Shown piece after piece: positions 8,262 to 16,700 of a stretch of 64,000 nt of DNA. The position numbers and the translations under genes were made by a program. The notes under the pieces are model-generated. The model did no database searches, was not told the origin of the DNA, and saw nothing but the letters and a program-made list of their open reading frames with translations. Numbering within the stretch: the first letter of the stretch is position 1; the number at the start of each line of letters is the position of its first letter. Source of the stretch: Oleidesulfovibrio sp047973035 (GTDB lineage: Bacteria; Desulfobacterota; Desulfovibrionia; Desulfovibrionales; Desulfovibrionaceae). Location of the stretch: contig NZ_JBKEBF010000020.1 of the NCBI RefSeq assembly GCF_047973035.1, forward strand, positions 124,001-188,000. Direction: 5' to 3'.

Positions 8262-8865
8262 TGCGACTCAGGGCCCCGCTTTCGGCCCATCCCATAAAGT
8301 GACCAAAGCAATACTGGCAGCGCTGGGTGTATCCCTTGTTGTCATGCTTGCCACGTCTTTTATCTATCGTATGAATCATCCTTCTCTGACAAAACCCGGC
8401 AGGGCTCCCCAGCAGGCAAGCCAGGAACAGATGATGGATCAGGCATCCACCGATGAGCTTACTCAGCTTATGCGGATGATGCAGGAAGACCCCAATAACA
8501 CAGAAGTTCTTGAAACGCTGGCCCAGCGATTCATGGATGCCGGAGACTGGGACAGAGCTCAGACATTCCTGAACAAGCTTGTCATAGCAACTCCCGGAGA
8601 CACCGGCCCTCTCTATATGCTGGGAATAACCCTGTATCAGCAGGGTAAGCATCAGGAAGCTGCCGACACCTTTGAACAGCTTCTTGCGTTACAGGACGAC
8701 CCCATGGCCCGATTCAACCTTTCGGTATTATACGGGCATTTCCTTAACCAGCCGGACAAAGCCAAGCCTCACCTTGAAGCTATTCTGGCATCAGATCAGG
8801 CCAGCGACGAGCTGAAAGCACGCGCACAGGACGAACTTGCGCGCAAGGCACACGGGGACAAATAA
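8251..8865 (+). CDS. TPR protein of the ccm operon (CcmI/NrfG-like)
   Basis: A 204-residue protein with an N-terminal membrane anchor (about 20-40, AILAALGVSLVVMLATSFIY) and a periplasmic region of tetratricopeptide repeats (about 75-180, with NTEVLETLAQRFMDAGDWDRA and PLYMLGITLYQQGKHQEAA). TPR domains of CcmI or NrfG bind the C terminus of apocytochrome c. Its place at the end of the ccm operon suggests the same role here and that it replaces part of the missing CcmH/I module. That role is inferred. The start at 8251 overlaps ccmD. A terminator follows. Confidence 0.82.
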   Translation: MTNNATQGPAFGPSHKVTKAILAALGVSLVVMLATSFIYRMNHPSLTKPGRAPQQASQEQMMDQASTDELTQLMRMMQEDPNNTEVLETLAQRFMDAGDWDRAQTFLNKLVIATPGDTGPLYMLGITLYQQGKHQEAADTFEQLLALQDDPMARFNLSVLYGHFLNQPDKAKPHLEAILASDQASDELKARAQDELARKAHGDK

Positions 8866-8928
8866 ATATGAAGCCGGCACTGCACCATAACCATGGTCCG
8901 GCCGGCCAGCACCCCACCCATAAAACCT

Positions 8929-8967
8929 CGGGCAACAGGAGTTCAGTCCTGTTGCCCGTTTGTGTTT
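8929..8967 (+). terminator. Intrinsic terminator of the ccm operon
   Basis: A 12-bp perfect stem CGGGCAACAGGA (8929-8940) / TCCTGTTGCCCG (8947-8958) with a six-base loop, followed by TTTGTGTTT. Confidence 0.85.
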
Positions 8968-9096
8968 CATCCGGTATATTTCAGGCAGACAAACCATCGG
9001 GCTGTACAACTTTCTCTTCTTCACCGCACACTCATCTGAAGCCCGAAAATTCACCACATTCACACGCTTCACGCTGTAGCGAACGCCTGATGTCTA

Positions 9097-9126
9097 TTGA
9101 CATGATACACATAAAAGCACTACTAA
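9097..9126 (+). promoter_or_regulatory. Candidate promoter for guaB-guaA
   Basis: TTGACA (9097-9102) is a perfect -35 box. With an 18-base spacer, TACTAA (9121-9126) is a weak -10 box. It lies about 120 bases upstream of guaB, in a 380-base gap that otherwise holds only the ccm terminator and a GC-rich leader with small dyads. No purine riboswitch could be recognised. Confidence 0.4.
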
Positions 9127-9248
9127 GGTCGATTAACTTTCTTTGATTTTAAACCGCTTTCCCGCCCGAGGGAATACGGCATAGCGCAGGCGGCGCCCTT
9201 GTCCGATTAGGCTCCGCCGTCTGACGGAAACCTGTTTGGAGAAATATC

Positions 9249-10706
9249 ATGAGCACGATTCTTGGCAAAGCTCTGACCTTTGACGATGTGTTGCTTGTTC
9301 CCGGCTACTCCGAAATCACGCCGGATCAGGTGGACGTTTCGACCATGCTGACCGGCCAGATCAAGCTGAACATCCCGATCATCAGCGCCGCTATGGATAC
9401 CGTTACAGAGTCTGCCATGGGCATCTCCATGGCTCGTAACGGCGGTGTGGGTGTTATCCACAAAAATATGACCATCGATGAGCAGAAGCTTGAAATCGAA
9501 AAGGTCAAAAAATCTGAAAGCGGCATGATCATTGACCCTGTGACCATTGACCCCGACTATTCGGTTGGTCAGGCCTTGCAGGTGATGGCAGAATACCGTG
9601 TTTCCGGTTTGCCCGTGGTCAAAGGCACCGAGTTGGTCGGTATTCTTACCAACCGTGACGTGCGCTTTGTCACCAACCTCGACGGCACCAAAGTCCGCGA
9701 AGTAATGACCAGCGAACGTCTGGTTACCGTGCCCGTGGGCACCACTCTGGACGAAGCCCGTCACCACCTGCACGAGCACCGCATTGAAAAGCTGCTCGTT
9801 GTTGACGAAGAAAATCACCTGCGTGGCCTTATCACCATGAAAGACATTGATAAGGTGCAGAAATACCCCATGGCCTGCAAAGACGACAAAGGTCGCCTGC
9901 GTGTCGGGGCTGCTATCGGAGTCGGTAACGAGTGCGAAAAGCGTGCAGAAGCACTGCTGAGCGCCGGAGCCGACTTCCTTGTTTTGGATTCCGCCCACGG
10001 GCACTCCCAAAACATTCTGAAGTCTGTTGAAATGATCAAAAGCACGTTCCCCAACTGCCAACTGGTTGCCGGCAACGTAGCTTCTTATGAAGGAGCCAAG
10101 GCTCTGTTCACCGCAGGCGCGGACACTGTCAAGGTAGGCATCGGCCCCGGATCAATCTGCACCACCCGCATTGTTGCCGGAGTGGGCGTGCCTCAGATCA
10201 CCGCAGTAATGGAAGCCGTAAAAGCGGCAAAAGAATTTGACCGCCACATCATTGCTGACGGCGGCATCAAATACTCCGGCGACGTGGTAAAAGCCCTTGC
10301 AGTAGGCGCAAACACCATCATGCTGGGCTCTCTGCTTGCCGGTACCGAAGAAAGCCCGGGTGAGACAGTTCTGTATCAGGGCCGTACTTACAAAATCTAC
10401 CGCGGCATGGGTTCCATCGACGCCATGAAGGAAGGCAGCTCGGACCGTTACTTCCAGGAAAAGTCCAAAAAGCTTGTCCCTGAAGGCATCGTTGGTCGTG
10501 TTCCCTACCGTGGCCCCGTGGGCGAAACCATTTACCAGCTTGTGGGCGGTCTGCGCTCCGGCATGGGTTACACTGGCGCAGCTACCATCAAAGAGCTGAA
10601 CGAAAAAGCCAATCTGGTTCAGATATCCCCTGCCGGTCTGCGTGAATCACACGTTCACGATGTGATCATCACCAAAGAAGCGCCCAACTATAATATCGAT
10701 AAGTAA
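9249..10706 (+). CDS. guaB: IMP dehydrogenase
   Basis: Oxidises IMP to XMP with NAD+, the committed step of GMP synthesis. The 485-residue length is typical. The order is an N-terminal TIM-barrel part, a CBS pair (about 93-205), and the catalytic loop GSICTTR with its nucleophilic Cys. The flap region IYRGMGSIDAM and SSDRYFQ follow. The start has TTTGGAGA 5 bases upstream. It is followed after 48 bases by guaA, which uses its product. Confidence 0.97.
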   Translation: MSTILGKALTFDDVLLVPGYSEITPDQVDVSTMLTGQIKLNIPIISAAMDTVTESAMGISMARNGGVGVIHKNMTIDEQKLEIEKVKKSESGMIIDPVTIDPDYSVGQALQVMAEYRVSGLPVVKGTELVGILTNRDVRFVTNLDGTKVREVMTSERLVTVPVGTTLDEARHHLHEHRIEKLLVVDEENHLRGLITMKDIDKVQKYPMACKDDKGRLRVGAAIGVGNECEKRAEALLSAGADFLVLDSAHGHSQNILKSVEMIKSTFPNCQLVAGNVASYEGAKALFTAGADTVKVGIGPGSICTTRIVAGVGVPQITAVMEAVKAAKEFDRHIIADGGIKYSGDVVKALAVGANTIMLGSLLAGTEESPGETVLYQGRTYKIYRGMGSIDAMKEGSSDRYFQEKSKKLVPEGIVGRVPYRGPVGETIYQLVGGLRSGMGYTGAATIKELNEKANLVQISPAGLRESHVHDVIITKEAPNYNIDK

Positions 10707-10754
10707 CAACCCTTTCCCAAGCGGTGTGCACTATATCACACCGGAGGAAGCAGA

Positions 10755-12305
10755 ATGGAAAAGCAGAATAAAGTCATTATCGTGGACTACGGTTCGCAGG
10801 TTACTCAGCTGATTGCACGCCGTATCCGCGAAGCCGGAGTATATTCCGAAATACACCCCTGCATTGTCACCGCGGAAGAAGTGAAGGCTATGGAGCCTTC
10901 TGCCATTGTTCTTTCCGGCGGCCCTGCCAGCGTACTGGGCAAAGACTCCCCTACTCTTGATAAGGGTCTGCTGGAGCTTGGTGTCCCCGTACTGGGCATC
11001 TGCTACGGCATGCAGCTTTTGGCACACAACCTCGGCGGCGAACTTTCCTGCTCCGAAACCCGCGAATACGGCCCTGCGGATTTGACTCTCAGCACTGAAA
11101 ACGTTCTGTGGGAAGGTTTGAAGGTCGGCGAAACCTCCAGAGTGTGGATGTCGCATGGTGACAGAGTAAAGGCTGCTCCCGCAGGCTTTAAGGTTATCGG
11201 CAACACCGAAACGCTGGAAGTTGCCGCCATGGCTGACGACGAACGCCGCATCTATGCAGTGCAGTTCCACCCCGAAGTTCACCACTCTGAAGATGGCGAG
11301 CACATTCTGCACAACTTCATCTTCAAGATTGCCGGCATCAAAGCAGACTGGTCCATGTCTTCCTTCTGCGAGCGCGCAGTTAAAGAAATCGCAGAACAGG
11401 TCGGCCCCGATGAGCAGGTTGTCTGCGCACTTTCCGGCGGAATTGACTCCACCGTTGTTGCCGTGCTGCTGCACAAGGCCATCGGCCACCGCCTGCACTG
11501 CATATTTGTAGACAACGGTGTTCTGCGCCTGAACGAGGTAGACGAAGTTTCCGGCTACCTGCGCGAACACTTCGACCTGAACCTGACTGTAATTGACGCC
11601 CGCGAACGCTTCATGAAGCTGTTTGAAGGCGTTGAAGACCCTGAAAAGAAACGTAAGATCATCGGCTACACCTTCATCGATGTGTTTGATGAAGAATCCC
11701 AGAAGATCGACAACGTGAAATATCTCGCTCAGGGCACTCTGTACCCCGATGTTATCGAGTCTATCTCGCACAAGGGTCCCTCTGCTGTTATCAAAAGCCA
11801 CCATAACGTTGGCGGCCTGCCCGAGACCATGAAGCTGAAGCTCATCGAGCCCCTTCGTGAGCTCTTTAAAGATGAAGTACGCAAGCTTGCCGTTGAACTG
11901 GGTCTGCCTGATTTCATCGTCTGGCGTCACCCGTTCCCCGGTCCCGGCCTTGCAATCCGCGTTATCGGCGAGGTAACCGAAGAGCGTCTGGATATTCTGC
12001 GGAAAGCTGACAAAATCGTACAGAATGAGTTGACTGCGTCTGGTTGGTATCGCAAAGTGTGGCAGGGATTTGCCGTACTGCTGCCCCTTAAAACCGTGGG
12101 GGTTATGGGCGACGATCGCACTTACGAGCATGTAATCGCACTGCGCGTGGTGGATAGTGTTGACGCGATGACCGCAGACTGGGTACGGCTTCCCTCTGAA
12201 GTACTGGAACGCATTTCCAGTCGCATCATTAATGAGGTAAAAGGCGTAAACCGCGTTGTGTACGACATTTCGTCGAAGCCGCCCAGCACCATTGAATGGG
12301 AATAA
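10755..12305 (+). CDS. guaA: GMP synthase (glutamine-hydrolysing)
   Basis: Amidates XMP to GMP with ATP and glutamine. The 516-residue protein has a class I glutamine amidotransferase domain (GICYGMQ with the catalytic Cys, and FHPEVHH), an ATP pyrophosphatase domain with the PP-loop SGGIDST, and a dimerisation domain ending in the family's typical KPPSTIEWE. GGAGG lies 7 bases before the ATG. It forms an operon with guaB. Confidence 0.97.
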   Translation: MEKQNKVIIVDYGSQVTQLIARRIREAGVYSEIHPCIVTAEEVKAMEPSAIVLSGGPASVLGKDSPTLDKGLLELGVPVLGICYGMQLLAHNLGGELSCSETREYGPADLTLSTENVLWEGLKVGETSRVWMSHGDRVKAAPAGFKVIGNTETLEVAAMADDERRIYAVQFHPEVHHSEDGEHILHNFIFKIAGIKADWSMSSFCERAVKEIAEQVGPDEQVVCALSGGIDSTVVAVLLHKAIGHRLHCIFVDNGVLRLNEVDEVSGYLREHFDLNLTVIDARERFMKLFEGVEDPEKKRKIIGYTFIDVFDEESQKIDNVKYLAQGTLYPDVIESISHKGPSAVIKSHHNVGGLPETMKLKLIEPLRELFKDEVRKLAVELGLPDFIVWRHPFPGPGLAIRVIGEVTEERLDILRKADKIVQNELTASGWYRKVWQGFAVLLPLKTVGVMGDDRTYEHVIALRVVDSVDAMTADWVRLPSEVLERISSRIINEVKGVNRVVYDISSKPPSTIEWE

Positions 12306-12341
12306 CGGGCAATAAATCAGCTTAAAGGCGGAAATCTAACT

Positions 12342-12719
12342 ATGTTCGGCATCGGAACTACGGAACTTCTTGTTATCCTTGTTGTAGCTCTAATCGTTCT
12401 TGGGCCCAAAAACCTTCCTAAAGCGGCAAGGACTCTGGGCAAAGGACTGGCTGAATTCCGCAGAGTTTCTACGGATTTTCAGCGGACAATCAACACTGAG
12501 ATAGAGCTTGAAGAGCACGAAAAACGTAAGCAGGAAGCTAAAAAAGATCTGTACGGAGACGATGATGCTCCGAAAAAGCAGACTGTGGCCAAAGCTGAAA
12601 AAAGTGCAAGCTCCAAACCTGATATTGCTGTAGCACCTGACGTCGAATCGCAGCAGCCTGTTGTGACTGCCGAGGCAGAGCCCAAAGCCGAATCTGAGAA
12701 AGAGAAGGTAAAGGCATGA
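12342..12719 (+). CDS. tatB: Twin-arginine translocase subunit TatB
   Basis: A 125-residue protein with one N-terminal helix (about 6-20), the hinge LGPKNLPKAARTLGKGL, an amphipathic helix and a charged, Ala/Glu/Lys-rich tail. The LGP hinge and long tail fit TatB better than TatA, whose hinge is usually FGxKKL. TatB and TatC form the substrate receptor for folded exported proteins, including many periplasmic redox enzymes. Its stop overlaps the tatC start (ATGA). A separate TatA is not in the window. Confidence 0.85.
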   Translation: MFGIGTTELLVILVVALIVLGPKNLPKAARTLGKGLAEFRRVSTDFQRTINTEIELEEHEKRKQEAKKDLYGDDDAPKKQTVAKAEKSASSKPDIAVAPDVESQQPVVTAEAEPKAESEKEKVKA

Positions 12720-13837
12720 GCGACGAGCTGAAGCGTAACACTGACGCAGACAACCGGAATGAAGATGTAGCTGCTTCTGAAAACAAAGAAGCTGCAAAAG
12801 CATCTGATGATGCAAATCAGGCCGAAGCTGCCGACAACCAGCCTGAAGCAGAAGCAGCAGCGACTGCAGATCAGGACACGGAAGCAGAGGACCCGAAGTC
12901 CGACCGCGAAGAGCCTGATTCTGCCGATGACCCGTCTGCCGAAGCCGCTGATGACGTTAATAATGAAGCCGGGGCGGATACCGCCCCGGCTCTTTCAGAG
13001 TCTGTACCGCCTGTACCGGCGAAGGATCGACCACATCCCAATTCTATCTTTGATGAAGATGAGGATGAAGCGGACGAAGAAGAGCGTCCGATGACTCTGC
13101 TGGAGCATCTGGACGAACTGCGTTTTCGTCTGGTGCGATGCAGCATTGCCATAGGCATTGGCTTTCTGGCCTGTTACGGGTTTGCCGAGCAGCTTTTCAA
13201 CTACCTTGTGGCTCCGCTGCTGGCGGTAATGCCTGAATCAAGCACGCTCATTTTTACCGAGCTGCCCGAAGCGTTCTTCACTTATCTTAAAATTTCCGCC
13301 GTTGCGGGCATGTTCCTTTCAAGCCCCTATATTTTCTACCAGATATGGGCTTTTATTGCTCCAGGCCTGTATGATGAAGAGAAAAAGTACATAGCGCCAA
13401 TGGCCGCTATTTCTGCTATATTCTTCACAGCAGGAGCCTGCTTCGGTTATTTTATTGTTTTCCCATTCGCTTTTGATTTCTTTATGAGCTTCAACAGCGA
13501 AACTATTCAGGCAATGCCCAAGCTTGGAGAGTACCTCAGCTTTTCTCTAAAATTGCTTATCGCATTCGGTCTGATATTTGAGATGCCTCTTTTTGCATTC
13601 TTTGGTGCACGCATCGGCATACTTACCGCAGAAAAAATGCGTAAAGGCCGTAAGATTGCCACGCTGTGCTTCTTCATTGTTGCAGCAATTCTGACACCGC
13701 CTGATGTTGTTTCTCAGTTGCTGATGGCAGGCCCGCTGCTTCTTTTGTACGAAGTCAGCATTTATGTAGCCCAGATTTTCGGCAGAAAATCCAGAACCGA
13801 AGAAGAAACAGAAGAACCTGAAGAATCTGAAGCTTAG
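12716..13837 (+). CDS. tatC: Twin-arginine translocase subunit TatC with a long acidic N-terminal extension
   Basis: Core receptor of the Tat export pathway in the inner membrane. The TatC fold begins near residue 126 (MTLLEHLDELRFRL) and has six membrane helices, with the conserved IAPGLYDEEKKY and, near the end, ILTPPDVVSQ. The first 125 residues are unusual: almost only Ala, Glu, Asp, Pro, Asn and Ser, with no hydrophobic segment, ending in an acidic run (FDEDEDEADEEE). I keep the upstream ATG because it overlaps the tatB stop as ATGA, and AAAGG precedes it. An internal start at the canonical Met cannot be excluded, since no good ribosome binding site was seen there. Confidence 0.88.
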   Translation: MSDELKRNTDADNRNEDVAASENKEAAKASDDANQAEAADNQPEAEAAATADQDTEAEDPKSDREEPDSADDPSAEAADDVNNEAGADTAPALSESVPPVPAKDRPHPNSIFDEDEDEADEEERPMTLLEHLDELRFRLVRCSIAIGIGFLACYGFAEQLFNYLVAPLLAVMPESSTLIFTELPEAFFTYLKISAVAGMFLSSPYIFYQIWAFIAPGLYDEEKKYIAPMAAISAIFFTAGACFGYFIVFPFAFDFFMSFNSETIQAMPKLGEYLSFSLKLLIAFGLIFEMPLFAFFGARIGILTAEKMRKGRKIATLCFFIVAAILTPPDVVSQLLMAGPLLLLYEVSIYVAQIFGRKSRTEEETEEPEESEA

Positions 13838-13874
13838 CATAGTCGCTGGCTAACCATTTGAAAGAGGAGCAACC

Positions 13875-14465
13875 ATGACGCAACGTGTGGCCGAACTAGC
13901 CCGCACTACTACGGAAACCGATATTTCGCTCAGCCTTAATGTTGACGGCAGCGGTAAGGTTTCAGTCTCTACCGGCCATGGGTTTACGGATCATATGTTG
14001 ACTCTTATGGCGTTCTGGGCTGGCTTTGACCTGACCATAGCTTGCAAGGGGGACATGCATGTGGACGCACACCACACGGTGGAAGACGTCGCGCTATGCC
14101 TCGGACAAGCGTTTGCTCAGGCTTTGGGAGACAGAAAAGGCATTTCCCGCGTCGGCAATGCCAAGGTGCCGATGGATGAAGCCCTGACCGAAGTCAACCT
14201 CGACATCTCAGGCAGACCGTATCTGGTCTACCGCGGGGAGGAGCTGTTACCCCCTGTTATCGCAGGAGACGAGGCGGACCTTTGGCGGGAATTCTTTAAA
14301 TCCTTTGCGAACGGCGCCCGAATAAATCTCCATATCTCGTTGTTATATGGTAAAAACGGTCACCATCTTCTGGAATCAGCGTTCAAAGGGTTAGGACTTG
14401 CTCTTCGCCACGGAGCAACTAAAGAACGCGATGCACTGCTTAGCACCAAGGGGAGTCTCGATTAA
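13875..14465 (+). CDS. hisB: Imidazoleglycerol-phosphate dehydratase
   Basis: Catalyses the sixth step of histidine biosynthesis. The 196-residue monofunctional enzyme shows the two metal-binding HHxxE motifs: DAHHTVEDVA and NGHHLLESAFKGL. There is no N-terminal phosphatase domain of the enterobacterial fusion type. GAGGAG precedes the ATG. It overlaps the next gene by the stop/start sequence TAATG, and hisA follows that gene. Confidence 0.95.
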   Translation: MTQRVAELARTTTETDISLSLNVDGSGKVSVSTGHGFTDHMLTLMAFWAGFDLTIACKGDMHVDAHHTVEDVALCLGQAFAQALGDRKGISRVGNAKVPMDEALTEVNLDISGRPYLVYRGEELLPPVIAGDEADLWREFFKSFANGARINLHISLLYGKNGHHLLESAFKGLGLALRHGATKERDALLSTKGSLD

Positions 14466-15115
14466 TGCGAATTCACTTTTCTACAATCAAATTGTTAGTT
14501 GCGGCCATCGGCCTGCTTATGCTCAGTGCATGTTACAGCCCCAAACAGGGCCCCATACCGCTTCCTGACATTAATATCGGCATTACGGGCTTTACCCAGC
14601 CGACAACGACAGCCAGCCTGCTTGCAGGGTATATTCCTGAAGAGCAACAGGTCGTTGACCCGCTGGTGCTGGGTAGTCTCGACAAGAACTTTGCCTACAT
14701 CCTCAGCGAAACGACAACGCGTAAATTTGTATCCAGCGAACAAGGCCGTCAATGTCAGGAAATCGAAACAGCCCGTCAGGCCGAAAACCCCACAAGCGCT
14801 TTCGGCTACTGGCTGAACGTGGGCCGTTGCATGAATGTTGACTATCTGCTCATTCCACAGCTCGTAGACTGGCGCGACCGCAAAGGCAAACAAATGACCG
14901 CTGCCAGCCCTGCCAGCGTCACGCTGGATTTGTTTCTGATGGATGTGCAGGGGCAGACTCTGGTCTCCCGCTACCATTTTGAAGAAACTCAGCAGACCCT
15001 TGCGGAAAACCTGCTCAATTTCAGCAAATTTGTTGAACGCAAAGGAAAGTGGATCACTGCGGAAGACCTTGCCAAAGAAGGCTTGTACCAAGGCATTAAG
15101 GAGCTGGGCCTGTGA
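14465..15115 (+). CDS. Conserved lipoprotein of unknown function inside the his operon
   Basis: A 216-residue protein with a signal peptide and lipobox LLMLSAC (Cys at about 23), so it is a predicted lipoprotein. The mature part has a mixed alpha/beta look, with CMNVDYLLIPQLVDWRDR and SVTLDLFLMDVQ resembling beta strands, and a C-terminal RKGKWITAEDLAKEG segment. I do not recognise a named family; some lipoproteins of the GNA1162/CsgG kind have a similar strand pattern, but this is a weak impression. It starts on the hisB stop (TAATG) and ends on the hisA start (GTGA), so it is co-translated with histidine genes, though a metabolic role is unlikely. Confidence 0.75.
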   Translation: MRIHFSTIKLLVAAIGLLMLSACYSPKQGPIPLPDINIGITGFTQPTTTASLLAGYIPEEQQVVDPLVLGSLDKNFAYILSETTTRKFVSSEQGRQCQEIETARQAENPTSAFGYWLNVGRCMNVDYLLIPQLVDWRDRKGKQMTAASPASVTLDLFLMDVQGQTLVSRYHFEETQQTLAENLLNFSKFVERKGKWITAEDLAKEGLYQGIKELGL

Positions 15116-15849
15116 TCATCTTTCCCGCCGTCGATATCAAAGGCGGCCGTGCAGTAAGACTTAAACAAGGAAGAGCTGATCAGGAAACCGTGTTCTCCGG
15201 TGATCCTGTTGCCATGGCAAAGCACTGGCAGGACCAAGGTGGCAAATGGCTTCATGTTATCGATCTTGACGGAGCATTTTCCGGCGATCCGGTAAACAAA
15301 GAACTTATCCGCACCATCTGCTCCGGTGTATCCATACCCGTTCAGTTGGGCGGGGGAATTCGGGATATTGCCACGGCGAAAGCCTACCTTGATGCCGGTG
15401 TTGAACGTCTTATCATCGGTACGATTGCTCTGACAGAACCTGAACTCTTCGGCGCTATGTGCAAAGAGTTCCCCGGACGCATCGGCGTTTCGCTGGATGC
15501 CGAAGGCGGTAAGTTGAAGACAAAAGGCTGGGTCGAAGATTCCGGACTTACTGTCTATGATGTGCTGCCCCGCATGACAGAACAGGGTGCCGCTTTCATC
15601 ATTTACACCGACATTGACCGCGATGGCATGCAAAGCGGCGTGAACGTGGAAGCGCTGGCAGAACTCGCACGCCGTTCAGAGCTGCCTGTCATTGCGGCTG
15701 GCGGAGTTGCCACCATGGATGATGTGTATAATCTCTACCCCCTTACGCGTGAAGCAAACCTGCAAGGAGCCATAACCGGTAAAGCCATCTACGAAGGCTC
15801 ACTGAACCTTGCAGAAGCCATGAGCTGGATAGCAGCACAGCAGGCATAA
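15112..15849 (+). CDS. hisA: Phosphoribosylformimino-5-aminoimidazole carboxamide ribotide isomerase
   Basis: Amadori isomerase of histidine biosynthesis with a TIM-barrel fold. The 245-residue protein begins IIFPAVDIKGGRAVRL, with the N-terminal catalytic Asp, and has the second catalytic region YTDIDRDGM, plus phosphate-binding Gly-rich loops (LGGGIRD and AAGGVATMDD). The start is a GTG that overlaps the preceding stop codon as GTGA. The operon ends in a clear terminator. Confidence 0.95.
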   Translation: MIIFPAVDIKGGRAVRLKQGRADQETVFSGDPVAMAKHWQDQGGKWLHVIDLDGAFSGDPVNKELIRTICSGVSIPVQLGGGIRDIATAKAYLDAGVERLIIGTIALTEPELFGAMCKEFPGRIGVSLDAEGGKLKTKGWVEDSGLTVYDVLPRMTEQGAAFIIYTDIDRDGMQSGVNVEALAELARRSELPVIAAGGVATMDDVYNLYPLTREANLQGAITGKAIYEGSLNLAEAMSWIAAQQA

Positions 15850-15876
15850 GACCTCCACGCAATCCAAAGCAAAATA

Positions 15877-15904
15877 AAGGGGACTGAACTCAGTCCCCTT
15901 TTTT
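15877..15904 (+). terminator. Intrinsic terminator of the hisB-hisA operon
   Basis: GGGGACTGA (15879-15887) pairs with TCAGTCCCC (15890-15898), followed by six T. Confidence 0.9.
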
Positions 15905-15934
15905 ATATCTTGTTTAACACTTGGAGAAATTCCA

Positions 15935-16390
15935 ATGCAGCATACGTTTTTACTTCAGGAAGGCTTCTGGCAACTATCCGGTAGATTTTCAAACATCAGC
16001 GGCATAGAGATTCCTGTTGAGGGTCGCACTATTGTCACGCATACACCCGATCAATGGTCAAATCATGCCTTTATGCGCATATTGACGGCCCAGCCGCAAG
16101 ATATTGAAACGGTGTACACTTTTGCACCAATCCCCCCGAAAGCCACATTTGTCCAATGGGATTCTACGAGCCCTATGCTGGGAAACGTGCCTGGCTGCTT
16201 TGCTTTTGTCGATGACACGATCATCTCATCCTCCATTATTGCTTCCACCGGACAACATGCCACCGAGGCCCTGAGATTTGTCAACGAAAACAGGTATGAA
16301 ACACGCGGTGCTTTATTCCAGAGCGACACGTTGCTCGCATCATGGAGGGTATTGATGCAACGAATCGAACATACGGACAAATTACAATAG
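15935..16390 (+). CDS. Unknown protein of 151 residues
   Basis: Not recognised. The sequence starts MQHTFLLQEGFWQLSGRF and has no signal peptide or membrane segment. It contains many aromatic residues and beta-strand-like stretches (GRTIVTHTPDQWSNHAF, ATFVQWDSTSPMLGNVPG, CFAFVDDTIISSS). The compact beta-rich pattern could be a small lipocalin-like or barrel fold, but this is only an impression. CTTGGAG lies 8 bases before the ATG and the gene follows a terminator, so it stands alone. The GC content is lower than its neighbours. Confidence 0.7.
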   Translation: MQHTFLLQEGFWQLSGRFSNISGIEIPVEGRTIVTHTPDQWSNHAFMRILTAQPQDIETVYTFAPIPPKATFVQWDSTSPMLGNVPGCFAFVDDTIISSSIIASTGQHATEALRFVNENRYETRGALFQSDTLLASWRVLMQRIEHTDKLQ

Positions 16391-16700
16391 CAGGCTTTCA
16401 ACAGGTGGTTAGCCTGAATTGCAGTCCGCTATCCAAGTATCACTCTATCAAAAAAACTCTCAGGGAGCCTGCACTCCGGTCACCGGAACTTGAAACATGC
16501 AGACCTTAAAAAGCCCCTTGAAGTGAACAGACTTTAAGGGGCATTACTTTAGTAAAAAGGGCCAAACTGCTTAACTTCAATCTCCGAAAGCGAAGACCGC
16601 AAGCGTACTCCGTGCAGTCAGGCCCCCCTTTCCGACTGTCCAACTGATTAACGATACCGCCAGTCGGCAGCTATCAACTACTCTTTGTGCCGTACCTCTT
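16391..16700. other. Intergenic region without a gene, holding converging 3' ends
   Basis: About 310 bases between two converging genes. It contains the minus-strand terminator at 16507-16542 and a short dyad TCCGG-TCA-CCGGA near 16474. No coding frame with a ribosome binding site was seen. Confidence 0.6.
16507..16542 (-). terminator. Intrinsic terminator of the TVP38-reductase operon
   Basis: GCCCCTTGAAGT (16513-16524) pairs with ACTTTAAGGGGC (16531-16542) with one G-U pair. On the minus strand the stem is followed by five U. Confidence 0.75.

Noticed and set aside
10731..12131. Antisense reading frame of 466 codons over guaA
   Set aside because: It mirrors a certain guaA gene, and its protein has no recognisable features.
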